Source of the DNA: an uncultured Paraglaciecola sp.
GTDB lineage: Bacteria; Pseudomonadota; Gammaproteobacteria; Enterobacterales; Alteromonadaceae
DNA: 7,537 nt
Direction: 5' to 3'
Assembly: GCA_905479025.1 (NCBI GenBank)
Contig: CAJQKX010000341.1
Coordinates: 1-7,537, forward strand
In this document: positions 1 to 5,777 of the stretch, one piece after another
Layout: every line of letters begins with the position of its first letter
Position numbering within the stretch: the first letter of the stretch is position 1
Position numbers and translations under genes: made by a program
Notes under the pieces: generated by a model
Database searches by the model: none
Told to the model about the DNA's origin: nothing
The model's input: the letters and a program-made list of their open reading frames with translations, nothing else

Positions 1-868
1 GTAAAGGAAAGTACTTTTGGTCGTCTTTCATTGTATAGATAAGCGCTTCTTTAGGCACAGCTAAAAAAGACTCTTCAAAATTAGCGATTAGAGCAACAGG
101 CCACTCAACCAGTGATGTAACTTCATCTAACAACTCTACATTAACGTCAGCTGTAGCTTTTTCTTGTTTTGCTAAGCTTTGAATCTGTTCCAAGATGATT
201 GACTTACGACGACTGTGATCTGCTATAACAAAGTGTTGTTCAAGTTGAGTAAGGTAGTTGTCTGCACAGTCAAGTTCAAAAGCAGCGTTACAATGGAATC
301 TGTGACCATTTATCAAACGTTTCGAGCTAACATCTAACACCTTGCCTCGTATAAGGTCTGTGCCATACAACATGGTTACAGTATGTATTGGTCGAATAAA
401 TTGTGTAAGTTTCGAACCCCAACGCATAGGTTTAGCAATAGGCAGTGCCTTCAATGCCTTTTCAACCAAGTCTGGTAGGAGTTGGTTAATTGCTAGTCCT
501 TTCACTTGGGCTTTAAATAACAGCCATTCGCCTTTGTCTGTCTTTAATCGATCAGCTTGTTTGACTTCAATACCATTAGAGCGTGCCCATCCATGCGCAG
601 CTCTAGTGGGTTCGCCATCCTGATCAAATGCAGACGTAATAGCTGGCCCACGTTTTTCTACATTTTTGTCAGCTTGAAATTCAGCTAATCCCTCAATTAT
701 TAGAGCAAGCCGTCTGGGCGAGGCATACCACTTAACGCGGCTGTATGTTAGGTCATAGTCAGAAAATTCAATCTGAATAATGTCTCTAAAAGCTGTAGCC
801 AGTTTGGCTAACGATTTTGGGGGTAATTCTTCTGTTCCAATTTCAATTAATAGATTATCTATTCGCAT
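1..868 (-). CDS. glyS: Glycine--tRNA ligase beta subunit, N-terminal part (cut by window edge)
   Basis: This is the beta subunit of the alpha2beta2 glycyl-tRNA synthetase, a cytoplasmic enzyme that charges tRNA-Gly. The beta chain carries the tRNA-binding and accessory domains, while the alpha chain makes glycyl-adenylate. About 289 codons are visible, from ATG at 868-866 to the window edge; the E. coli protein has 689 residues, so the C-terminal 60% lies outside. The translation opens MRIDNLLIEIGTEELPPKSL, and further on shows WYASPRRLAL, EKRGPAI, GWARSNGI, TDKGEWLL, MRWGS, INGHRF, SLVEWPVALIANFEE and YTMKDDQKYFP, all in the same order as in E. coli GlyS. The start follows the glyQ stop by 2 nt and uses the GGAGAAG inside the last glyQ codons as its ribosome site, so the two are transcribed together and probably translationally coupled. 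No frameshift is seen in the visible part. Confidence 0.97.
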   Translation of the reverse strand, partial: MRIDNLLIEIGTEELPPKSLAKLATAFRDIIQIEFSDYDLTYSRVKWYASPRRLALIIEGLAEFQADKNVEKRGPAITSAFDQDGEPTRAAHGWARSNGIEVKQADRLKTDKGEWLLFKAQVKGLAINQLLPDLVEKALKALPIAKPMRWGSKLTQFIRPIHTVTMLYGTDLIRGKVLDVSSKRLINGHRFHCNAAFELDCADNYLTQLEQHFVIADHSRRKSIILEQIQSLAKQEKATADVNVELLDEVTSLVEWPVALIANFEESFLAVPKEALIYTMKDDQKYFPL

Positions 869-870
869 GG

Positions 871-1776
871 CTACTTCTCCTTGTTACACATTGGAAAGCC
901 AAGTGCTTCGCGTGCTTCGTAATAGACTTTTGCACAGGCCTTAGAAAGCGTTCTTACTCTCAAAATATAACGTTGGCGCTCTGTTACAGAAATAGCATGT
1001 CTAGCATCTAAAAGATTGAAAGCGTGTGAAGCCTTCATTACTTGTTCATAGGCAGGTAATGGTAAACGTGCCAAAATCAGTTTTTCACTGTCTTTTTCGC
1101 ATTGTTCAAAAGTCGCAAATAAAGCAGCTACATCAGCGTATTCAAAGTTATAAGCTGATAGTTCAACTTCGTTTTGGTGAAATACATCACCATATGTGAC
1201 TGTGCCCATTGGCCCATTTGTCCACACTAGGTCGTATATACTATCTACACCTTGGATATACATTGCCAGGCGTTCTAGCCCATAAGTTATCTCGCCTGTA
1301 ACCGGTGAACATTCGATACCACCTACTTGTTGAAAGTAGGTGAATTGCGTAACTTCCATACCATTCAGCCAAACTTCCCAACCTAAACCCCAAGCGCCTA
1401 AAGTAGGCGATTCCCAATTATCTTCAACAAACCTAACGTCATGTACTAGTAAATCAAAGCCTAGTTCTCTTAAGGAGCCTAAATACAACTCTTGGATATT
1501 GTCAGGTGAGGGCTTAAGCATGACCTGAAACTGATAGTACTGTTGAAGACGGTTAGGGTTTTCACCATACCTTCCATCTGTAGGACGCCGACAAGGTTGT
1601 ACATAAGCACTACTGATTGGCTCCGGACCTATCGATCTAAGGAAAGTCATAGGATGAAATGTGCCAGCCCCCACTTCCATATCTAGGGGTTGAATAATCA
1701 CACACCCTTGACGCGCCCAATAATCTTGAAGCGCTAAAATTAGTCCTTGAAATGTCTTACAATCAAACTTTTGCAT
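871..1776 (-). CDS. glyQ: Glycine--tRNA ligase alpha subunit
   Basis: This is the catalytic alpha subunit of bacterial tetrameric glycyl-tRNA synthetase, a class II aminoacyl-tRNA synthetase that activates glycine with ATP. Counting from the upstream ATG at 1800, the protein shows [16 protein letters not shown] (18-33), a motif-2-like stretch [16 protein letters not shown] (71-86), [12 protein letters not shown] (133-144) and the motif-3 segment [12 protein letters not shown] (169-180). It ends GFPMCNKEK, almost identical to E. coli. Three in-frame ATGs lie close together at 1800, 1788 and 1776. The third gives MQKFD, the exact E. coli N-terminus, and 301 residues against 303, and has GAGGA 13 nt upstream, so it was chosen. 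The one at 1800 has only a weak AGG 4 nt upstream; the middle one has no spacing from its purine run. The gene leads the glyQS operon. It is divergent from tag, and a perfect TATAAT sits upstream. Confidence 0.96.
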   Translation of the reverse strand: MQKFDCKTFQGLILALQDYWARQGCVIIQPLDMEVGAGTFHPMTFLRSIGPEPISSAYVQPCRRPTDGRYGENPNRLQQYYQFQVMLKPSPDNIQELYLGSLRELGFDLLVHDVRFVEDNWESPTLGAWGLGWEVWLNGMEVTQFTYFQQVGGIECSPVTGEITYGLERLAMYIQGVDSIYDLVWTNGPMGTVTYGDVFHQNEVELSAYNFEYADVAALFATFEQCEKDSEKLILARLPLPAYEQVMKASHAFNLLDARHAISVTERQRYILRVRTLSKACAKVYYEAREALGFPMCNKEK

Positions 1777-1829
1777 ATGCTCTTGCATTTCCTCTACCAT
1801 ACGGCCTGCTAGATAATTAAATTAAAAAA

Positions 1830-1858
1830 ATTATAGAAAGTATACCTTTTGTCGTTGT
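1830..1858 (-). promoter_or_regulatory. Candidate promoter of glyQS
   Basis: Reading the minus strand, a perfect -10 hexamer TATAAT lies at 1835-1830, giving a predicted start near 1823 and a 5' leader of about 22 nt to the upstream ATG or 46 nt to the preferred one. The -35 region (around 1853-1858, ACAACG-like with a 17-nt spacer) is poor, so the call rests mainly on the -10 and on position. No T-box or other leader structure is seen between it and the gene. Confidence 0.5.
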
Positions 1859-1915
1859 CTCTATGTAGGCTTAAAGGCTATTTAAAAGGCATTTAGACGA
1901 GGAAGTTGACTTTTA

Positions 1916-2496
1916 ATGGTAAAAAAACGCTGTAGTTGGGTAAGTAAAGATGAGTGCTATCAAGAATATCATGACAATGTATGGGGAAGAGCGGTCCTAG
2001 ATAGCCAAGAGCTGTTTGCAAAGCTCTGCCTAGATGGTCAACAAGCTGGACTAAGCTGGATCACAATATTGAAGAAACAGGCACATTATGAAACCGCTTT
2101 TTTTAATTTTGACCCAGTAAAGATATCAACTTTTACTGAAGAGGATGTGGAACGGTTGATGCAAAATGCAGGGATAGTTCGAAACCGTTTGAAAGTCCAT
2201 TCCATTATAAAAAACGCTAAGGCATATTTGCGTATAGAGGCGACAGGTATAACTTTTAGTGATTACATTTGGGAGTTCGTTGAAGGAAAAACAATAATCA
2301 ATACTTGGCCTTCAAAAGATGATGTGCCAACTTCAACTGCTCAATCAGAAATATGGCAAAAGCCCTTAAGGAGGAAGGATTTTCATTTGTAGGCACAACG
2401 ATTTGTTATGCCTTTATGCAAGCTGTCGGTATGCTAAATGATCATACAACTGACTGCTTTTGTTATGACAGAACTTCTTCAGTTGCTAGGTTATAA
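1916..2496 (+). pseudogene. tag: DNA-3-methyladenine glycosylase I, broken by a 1-nt frameshift
   Basis: Tag is a cytoplasmic base-excision-repair enzyme (HhH superfamily) that removes 3-methyladenine from alkylated DNA. The first frame opens MVKKRCSWVSKDECYQEYHDN and contains CLDGQQAGLSWITILKK (38-54) and DPVKIS, as in E. coli Tag, but stops at 2390-2392 after 158 residues. From 2353 the -1 frame continues the family sequence without a break: MAKALKEEGF, VGTTICYAFMQAVGM, NDHTTDC, ending at TAA 2494-2496. Restoring one A in the GAAAT at 2348-2352 gives SENMAKAL and a protein of 193 residues (E. coli 187). The zinc ligands are Cys6 and His19 in the first part and the His and Cys of NDHTTDC in the second, so the truncated product would lose half of its zinc site. 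The position of E. coli Glu38 is Asp40 here. AGGAAG lies 10 nt before the ATG. The gene runs convergently into the DUF2489 gene with a 7-nt gap. This may be a real lesion or a base-call error in an A run. Confidence 0.9.
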
Positions 2497-2503
2497 GGAC
2501 TCA

Positions 2504-2959
2504 TCATTTTAAAAATGGATTAACCATCAAAGTCTTTAACTCTGAGACGTCGTTGAGTATTTGTGACTCCATCTGTGCTTCTATTTCTTCTCTTTGCAAG
2601 TCTTGCTTTTTTGTTTCTATTTTACTTTGTGCTTTTCTTACGTCATGAGTCGGAAAGTCTTTCACTTGATCATAGAGCGAATATAGCCCTATGAATTGCT
2701 GTGACAAATCAGGTTTATTTTTAACAGGTAAAGCTTCTAGGAGATGATATAGTCTAATACAGCCCTCTGATAAGTTGCATTGCTGCTGTTCCAAGGCTTT
2801 AGCAATGGTTTGAATACTTTGAAAAATCTTGTCGATTCTTTGTTGTGTTTTTTGCTTGCGTAGTTTCTGTTGTGTTCTGAGCTTAAATATTAGGCAACCA
2901 GCATAAAAAGCAAGAGCAGCAACGATAAATAGCGCAACAAGATAGGGTGCTATATTCAT
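2504..2959 (-). CDS. DUF2489 family membrane-anchored protein
   Basis: This is a protein of unknown function, 151 residues, resembling the DUF2489 family that sits next to yihI in Vibrio-like genomes (family recalled, not searched). Residues 5-26 form one hydrophobic membrane segment (APYLVALFIVAALAFYAGCL). It is followed by a strongly basic, glutamine-rich stretch (28-44) and a helix with coiled-coil character, so the bulk is predicted to be cytoplasmic. Family-like blocks are EQQQCNLSEGCIRL (57-70) and YSLYDQVKDFPTHDVRKAQ (93-111). The C-terminal third is charged and helical. Its start is 11 nt after the yihI stop and has only a weak ribosome site, which suggests translation coupled to yihI in one operon. 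No enzymatic motif is visible. Confidence 0.85.
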   Translation of the reverse strand: MNIAPYLVALFIVAALAFYAGCLIFKLRTQQKLRKQKTQQRIDKIFQSIQTIAKALEQQQCNLSEGCIRLYHLLEALPVKNKPDLSQQFIGLYSLYDQVKDFPTHDVRKAQSKIETKKQDLQREEIEAQMESQILNDVSELKTLMVNPFLK

Positions 2960-2970
2960 AAATCTATTCG

Positions 2971-3480
2971 TTAATCTGTATAATCATCAATATCTATAGA
3001 TTCAAACTGTGAATAAAGATCTGTTTGTTGCTCAGATGATTTAATTGGTTTTTCAGGCTCTTCAGTAATTCCAAGCATTACGCATAATACTTTGTGTCTT
3101 GCTAATGTTTGATCCACATAGTGCTGGTCTTCTCTGGCTATCTTTTTGCCAAGATCAATCTTATCCAAAAGGGCAGCTAATCGTGGGTCTTGTTCGATTG
3201 ATGCAAGCTCCTGAGTTGGAGAAAAGTATGTAACCTTTTTCACTGCTAAACTTTGTTCTTTAGTTTCAGCAATTAAGCTAACAGGTTTTTTACTTCCATG
3301 CCTTGGATCTTTATTGAACTTTTTGCGCTCTTGATTAACTGTTAGGGCTTCGTTGTTACGTGTTCCTGCAGGTTTCCCAAGATGTTTTTTGACGCGTTTT
3401 TCAGTTGGCTTACGCACGTTTGAAGCTGTTTTAGAAATGCCAATTTTGCCAACTTTACGTGATTTTTTTTGCCTAGCCAT
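2971..3480 (-). CDS. yihI: Der GTPase-activating protein YihI
   Basis: YihI stimulates the GTPase activity of Der (EngA), a factor in 50S ribosome assembly, and so acts as a modulator of ribosome biogenesis in the cytoplasm. The 169-residue protein matches E. coli YihI (169 residues) in layout. It has a very basic, low-complexity N-terminus rich in K and R (1-66), the block KDPRHGSKKPVSL (57-69), and a C-terminal helical region with SPTQELASIEQDPRLAALLD (87-106) and EDQHYVDQTLARHKVLCVML (117-136). It ends in an acidic tail (SIDIDDYTD). The ATG at 3480-3478 has AGG 6-7 nt upstream. A TAGAAT at 3519-3514 could be its -10, but no good -35 accompanies it. It heads a probable operon with the DUF2489 gene, and lies downstream of the csr-like RNA on the same strand, as yihI does behind csrC in E. 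coli. Confidence 0.93.
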   Translation of the reverse strand: MARQKKSRKVGKIGISKTASNVRKPTEKRVKKHLGKPAGTRNNEALTVNQERKKFNKDPRHGSKKPVSLIAETKEQSLAVKKVTYFSPTQELASIEQDPRLAALLDKIDLGKKIAREDQHYVDQTLARHKVLCVMLGITEEPEKPIKSSEQQTDLYSQFESIDIDDYTD

Positions 3481-3593
3481 AAATTACCTGTGTAGGGCTT
3501 AATAATGGGAATGATTCTACCTTAGTTTATTGGGCCGTGTTGAACTTTCATTGAGCATCGAGACTGAATGTTTTATCTGGATGCTAAATTTTG

Positions 3594-3653
3594 TTGAGTT
3601 TTATTATTGATTATTTTGAGGGAATTAAATTATGTCCGGAGAATAAAACTCAA
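3594..3653. repeat. 12-bp perfect inverted repeat in the yihI leader region
   Basis: The arms TTGAGTTTTATT (3594-3605) and AATAAAACTCAA (3642-3653) are exact reverse complements with 36 nt between them. They lie between the csr-like terminator and yihI. As RNA on either strand they could form a long stem, but neither strand has a U-tract after it, so it is not an intrinsic terminator. It could be an operator, a processing hairpin or a remnant of a small repeat element; the sequence does not decide. Confidence 0.55.
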
Positions 3654-3690
3654 TTGATGATATTACACATTAATAGTAAATTTTTGACAG

Positions 3691-3719
3691 AAAAAAAGCG
3701 ATAGCCAAACTATCGCTTT
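3691..3719 (-). terminator. Rho-independent terminator of the csr-like RNA
   Basis: On the minus strand a 10-bp stem (core AGCGATAG/CTATCGCT, pairing 3710-3719 with 3695-3704) encloses the loop TTTGG and is followed by an uninterrupted run of seven U (3697-3691). On the plus strand the stem is followed by TCTTG, so it works in one direction only. It separates the csr-like RNA, and any read-through from the cytochrome gene, from yihI. Confidence 0.88.
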
Positions 3720-3963
3720 CTTGTAGAACAGAGTGTCGCCAGACACTTCTCCCAATAACTGTCCATCCTGAACAACAAATATCCATTTTATCTTCACTTA
3801 TTATTAATTTTTTCGAAGATTATTTTATTGTTATCGATCATCCTGATACTTTATATTTCATCCATGCCTCACCATCGAGGCAATTAAATTGCAAGACAAC
3901 TTATGCTGTGTTGCTACTTCCCTGACAAGTAATTTACTTGTAATTCCCTGTTTTTTTTATTTG
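3691..3963 (-). ncRNA. Candidate CsrB/CsrC-family RNA (CsrA-sequestering)
   Basis: CsrB/CsrC RNAs bind many copies of the translational regulator CsrA through GGA motifs, mostly in hairpin loops, and so relieve CsrA control of carbon storage, motility and biofilm genes. This roughly 270-nt minus-strand region has no plausible protein. It holds eight GGA triplets (plus-strand TCC at 3750, 3762, 3766, 3782, 3841, 3861, 3919 and 3945). Four are in the CsrA-like contexts CAGGGAAT, CAGGGAAG, TCAGGATGA and TCAGGATGG. The clearest hairpin is TGTTC-AGGAT-GGACA (3774-3760), with the motif in the loop. Others are TGCCTC/GAGGCA (3882-3865), AGTGTC/GACACT (3747-3732) and a palindrome at 3941-3925 flanked on both sides by AGGGA. 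It ends in a strong terminator. Position and strand, just upstream of yihI and near engB, equal those of E. coli csrC. The 5' end is inferred. It is AT-rich and has fewer motifs than the E. coli RNAs, so a family search is the deciding test. Confidence 0.72.
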
Positions 3964-3969
3964 TTAAGG

Positions 3970-3997
3970 AGAATACAGGATTAACAAAAATTTACAA
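3970..3997 (-). promoter_or_regulatory. Candidate promoter of the csr-like RNA
   Basis: On the minus strand TTGTAA (3997-3992) and TATTCT (3975-3970) are spaced by 16 nt and would start transcription near 3963, just before an A-rich stretch and the first AGGGA. The match is moderate (4 of 6 in the -10). A neighbouring alternative, TTGTTA with TAACAA, has a 15-nt spacer and is less likely. Confidence 0.4.
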
Positions 3998-4008
3998 CTT
4001 ATTTACAA
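3990..4008 (-). promoter_or_regulatory. Tandem direct repeats upstream of the csr-like RNA
   Basis: TTGTAAAT occurs twice on the minus strand, at 4008-4001 and 3997-3990, start-to-start 11 nt, about one helical turn, with the second copy over the proposed -35. Two half-sites in tandem on one DNA face at the -35 is a common arrangement for an activator, for example of the OmpR/PhoB type. The usual regulator of csr RNAs, UvrY/GacA, prefers an inverted TGTAAG...CTTACA element, which is not present in canonical form. Nearby 4042-4052 is the short palindrome TGTAAAATACA. Confidence 0.35.
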
Positions 4009-4094
4009 TTTAGCTATAAAATAAGTGAACTATTTATCTAATGTAAAATACAACTAATAGTAACAACATGGTTTTTAGGTGCGGGCTCACTTTG

Positions 4095-4718
4095 TTAGTG
4101 AAGTCCAGAAACGTAACTTGATATCACTTCAATATCTTCGTCAGTCATTCTTTTAGCAATGTCAGCCATCATGCCATTTAATGAATTGGCTCTTCCGCCT
4201 GAGCGAAAGGATTTTAGTTGAGCAGCTATATAGACTGAATGTTGGCCACTAATATCTGGAAAACCAGAAAGGCTCGTCCCGTTTCCTTTAGGCCCGTGAC
4301 AAGCAATACATGCCGTAATACCTCGTTCTAGATCCCCGCCAATATATAGTCTGTTACCCTGTTCGACAGCATCTTGAGTAGTTTCGCCAGGTACTGCCTC
4401 TTGACTTGAGTAATATGCTGCTATGTCACGTATATCTTGTTCTGATAACACTGCTGACATGCCGTTCATTATGGCATTATTTCGGCCATCTTTTCCGCCT
4501 GTTTTGCTGGCTAGTTTAAATTCTGTTAATTGTTTAACTAAATACTGCTCATGTTGCCCAGCAAGTTTTGGGTTCATCGGTATTGCACTATTTCCATCTA
4601 CGCCATGGCACGCGCTGCAAGTAATAGACCTTGCCTTACCGTTTTCAGCATTGCCCTGTTCAGCTGCATTAATATTAAAGCCGATAAACAAACAGACTAG
4701 GACACTTATATTTTTCAT
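4095..4718 (-). CDS. Periplasmic di-heme cytochrome c4
   Basis: This is a secreted di-heme c-type cytochrome that passes electrons in the periplasm, in many gammaproteobacteria toward cbb3-type oxidases. The start was placed at the ATG at 4718-4716 because it gives a compact signal peptide (MKNISVLVCLFIGFNINA, then AEQ) and 207 residues, the usual c4 length, with GAG 6 nt upstream. The ATG at 4736 would add six residues before the signal peptide. Two similar halves each hold a heme site: CSACH (34-38) with a Met ligand in MNGMSA (84-89), and CIACH (137-141) with a Met ligand in LNGMMADI (180-187). GQH-Y-(A/V)-QL-F recurs in both halves (54-67 and 158-171), the c4 signature of an internal duplication. 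It is divergent from engB. No clear terminator follows the stop, so transcripts may run toward the csr-like RNA. Its partner oxidase is not in the window. Confidence 0.93.
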   Translation of the reverse strand: MKNISVLVCLFIGFNINAAEQGNAENGKARSITCSACHGVDGNSAIPMNPKLAGQHEQYLVKQLTEFKLASKTGGKDGRNNAIMNGMSAVLSEQDIRDIAAYYSSQEAVPGETTQDAVEQGNRLYIGGDLERGITACIACHGPKGNGTSLSGFPDISGQHSVYIAAQLKSFRSGGRANSLNGMMADIAKRMTDEDIEVISSYVSGLH

Positions 4719-4845
4719 TTTTATCTCATTAAGCATTTGATTAACTGCCTATTCTTAAATAATTAACTGCGTATTTTACACATTTACGCCAACAGTAAAA
4801 TAAAATCATTTAATAAGTTGTGTTTTTATCTGATTTTAAAGAGCA

Positions 4846-4873
4846 CTGTGATTCCCTTTTTCCCTGATATAAT
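4846..4873 (+). promoter_or_regulatory. Candidate extended -10 promoter of engB
   Basis: A perfect TATAAT at 4868-4873 is preceded by TG and one base (TGATATAAT), an extended -10 element that can work with a poor -35. The -35 region (CTGTGA at 4846-4851, 16-nt spacer) is indeed weak. The predicted start near 4880 leaves a leader of about 42 nt before the GTG of engB. Confidence 0.6.
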
Positions 4874-4921
4874 GTTTTTTATTAATATAAAAACAGTTTC
4901 GTAGCGTTTTCAGGAGTATGT

Positions 4922-5530
4922 GTGAGTCATTATAGTCAAGCCAAATTTAGTATCAGCGCCCCTGATATTTCGCACCTAGGAACAGATGAAGGTATAGAAA
5001 TTGCCTTTGCCGGTCGTTCAAATGCTGGAAAGTCTAGCGCATTAAACAAATTAACTCGGCAAAAAGGCCTGGCACGGACCAGTAAAACGCCGGGGCGGAC
5101 TCAGTTAATAAATGTATTTAAGTTAGATGAAAATCGGCGGTTAATAGACCTACCGGGCTATGGATATGCAAAAGTACCTATAGCCATAAAAAAGAAATGG
5201 CAAAAATCTTTGGGCGAGTATTTACAAAAAAGGGAGAGCATAAAAGGATTAGTGGTATTGATGGATATTCGTCATCCATTTAAAGATTTAGACCAAGACT
5301 TAATACATTGGGCAGTAGCTGCAGATTTACCTGTACTTGCGCTTCTTACTAAAGCAGATAAATTTAAATCTGGTAAGCGTAAAAATCAGTTAATGATGGC
5401 TCGAGAAGCTGCATTGGCTTTTTGCGGGGATGTAACCGTTGATGTTTTTTCGTCCCTGAACGGCATTGGACTCGATAATTTGCAGTCAAAGTTAGATGGT
5501 TGGTATGGCTTTGAAGATAAGATTACTTAA
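4922..5530 (+). CDS. engB: Ribosome biogenesis GTP-binding protein EngB (YihA/YsxC)
   Basis: This is an essential cytoplasmic GTPase of the TrmE-Era-EngA-YihA group, needed for late 50S subunit assembly. It has 202 residues (E. coli 210) with all G motifs in order: G1 GRSNAGKSS (31-39), the G2 region TPGRTQ (56-61), G3 [11 protein letters not shown] (76-86), G4 TKAD (142-145) and G5 FSSLNGIG (176-183). The family blocks KKKWQ and [10 protein letters not shown] are present. The start is GTG at 4922: AGGAG lies 5 nt upstream, and the protein aligns with family N-termini from there. An ATG at 4918, overlapping it in another frame, reads only into an early stop. The gene faces spf and polA, as yihA does in E. 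coli. No base composition or codon oddity sets it apart. Confidence 0.97.
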   Translation: MSHYSQAKFSISAPDISHLGTDEGIEIAFAGRSNAGKSSALNKLTRQKGLARTSKTPGRTQLINVFKLDENRRLIDLPGYGYAKVPIAIKKKWQKSLGEYLQKRESIKGLVVLMDIRHPFKDLDQDLIHWAVAADLPVLALLTKADKFKSGKRKNQLMMAREAALAFCGDVTVDVFSSLNGIGLDNLQSKLDGWYGFEDKIT

Positions 5531-5597
5531 TACATAAGAAAACCTAAATAAATTATTAAGGCCAAGAAAAAAAACACGTAAAAAGCAAATGATAAAC

Positions 5598-5620
5598 AGC
5601 ATTATTTTATGCTATTTTAA
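5598..5620 (+). terminator. Weak possible terminator of engB
   Basis: Downstream of the engB stop, AGCAT and ATGCT (5598-5602 and 5609-5613) can pair around a 6-nt loop and are followed by ATTTTAA. The stem is short and AT-rich and the U-run is broken, so this is a weak candidate. Nothing better is seen on the plus strand before the spf terminator, which has no U-tract in this direction. Confidence 0.22.
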
Positions 5621-5634
5621 TAATAATTTTGGAC

Positions 5635-5662
5635 AAAAAAACCTCGGCATTAGCCGAGGTTT
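5635..5662 (-). terminator. Rho-independent terminator of Spot 42
   Basis: On the minus strand a perfect GC-rich stem CCTCGGC/GCCGAGG (5659-5653 with 5648-5642, loop TAAT), extended by three A-U pairs, is followed by seven U (5641-5635). It also protects against polA read-through into engB antisense. The plus strand lacks a U-tract after the stem. Confidence 0.88.
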
Positions 5663-5699
5663 AAGCAGAAGTTAAAAATAACTTATTTCTGTACCCTAC
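5635..5699 (-). ncRNA. spf: Spot 42 RNA, short form
   Basis: Spot 42 is an Hfq-dependent small RNA that pairs with mRNAs of secondary carbon metabolism (galK and others in E. coli) and is repressed by CRP-cAMP there. The minus strand from 5699 begins GTAGGGTACAGAAATAAGTT, identical to E. coli Spot 42 at 17 of the first 20 positions, including the unbroken 5' GTAGGGTACAGA. A hairpin AAGTTA/TAACTT follows, where E. coli has AAGAT/ATCTT, and then comes the terminator. The gene lies 78 nt behind polA and faces engB, the E. coli arrangement. Length is about 65 nt against 109, because the middle of the molecule is missing. There is no ATG after the first hairpin, so the 15-residue SpfP peptide encoded in E. 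coli Spot 42 is absent. A promoter is hard to read: TTTGCT (-35) and AAACCT (-10) have a 17-nt spacer but a poor -10. No clear CRP site was found. Confidence 0.88.
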
Positions 5700-5777
5700 A
5701 TTCAAAGGTTTTTTAAAAAATACCCATAAGCAAAGTTTGTTTAGTTGTACAAGCGCTCAATCGAACGATGAATAAGC

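Noticed and set aside
342..623. Plus-strand open frame of 93 codons
   Set aside because: It lies antisense to glyS, which matches its family throughout; it is a shadow frame. The same holds for plus-strand frames at 817-1011, 1340-1528, 4423-4740 and 5863-6114.
2323..2392. Programmed -1 frameshifting in tag
   Set aside because: The first frame has no proper slippery heptamer. A slip at the T run near the end would give QKPLRRKDF instead of the family sequence MAKALKEEGF, so a simple base loss upstream fits better.
3670..3786. A 38-codon minus-strand frame starting ATG GAT ATT inside the csr-like region
   Set aside because: It runs through the terminator stem and U-tract, has no ribosome site, and its codons fall on the hairpins and GGA motifs of the RNA; it resembles no known protein.
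3961..3985. AAGGAG on the plus strand, a ribosome-site look-alike
   Set aside because: No start codon with an open frame follows; the sequence lies in the promoter region of the minus-strand RNA.
4080..4107. Hairpin around the cytochrome stop codon (TTCAC/GTGAG) as a terminator
   Set aside because: The stem is only about 5 bp with one wobble and mismatches beyond, and no U-run follows on the minus strand.
5708..5725. AT-rich palindrome GGTTTTTTAAAAAATACC between polA and spf as a polA terminator
   Set aside because: The stem is nearly all A-T with a bulge and has no separate U-tract; it overlaps the spacer of the possible spf promoter instead.
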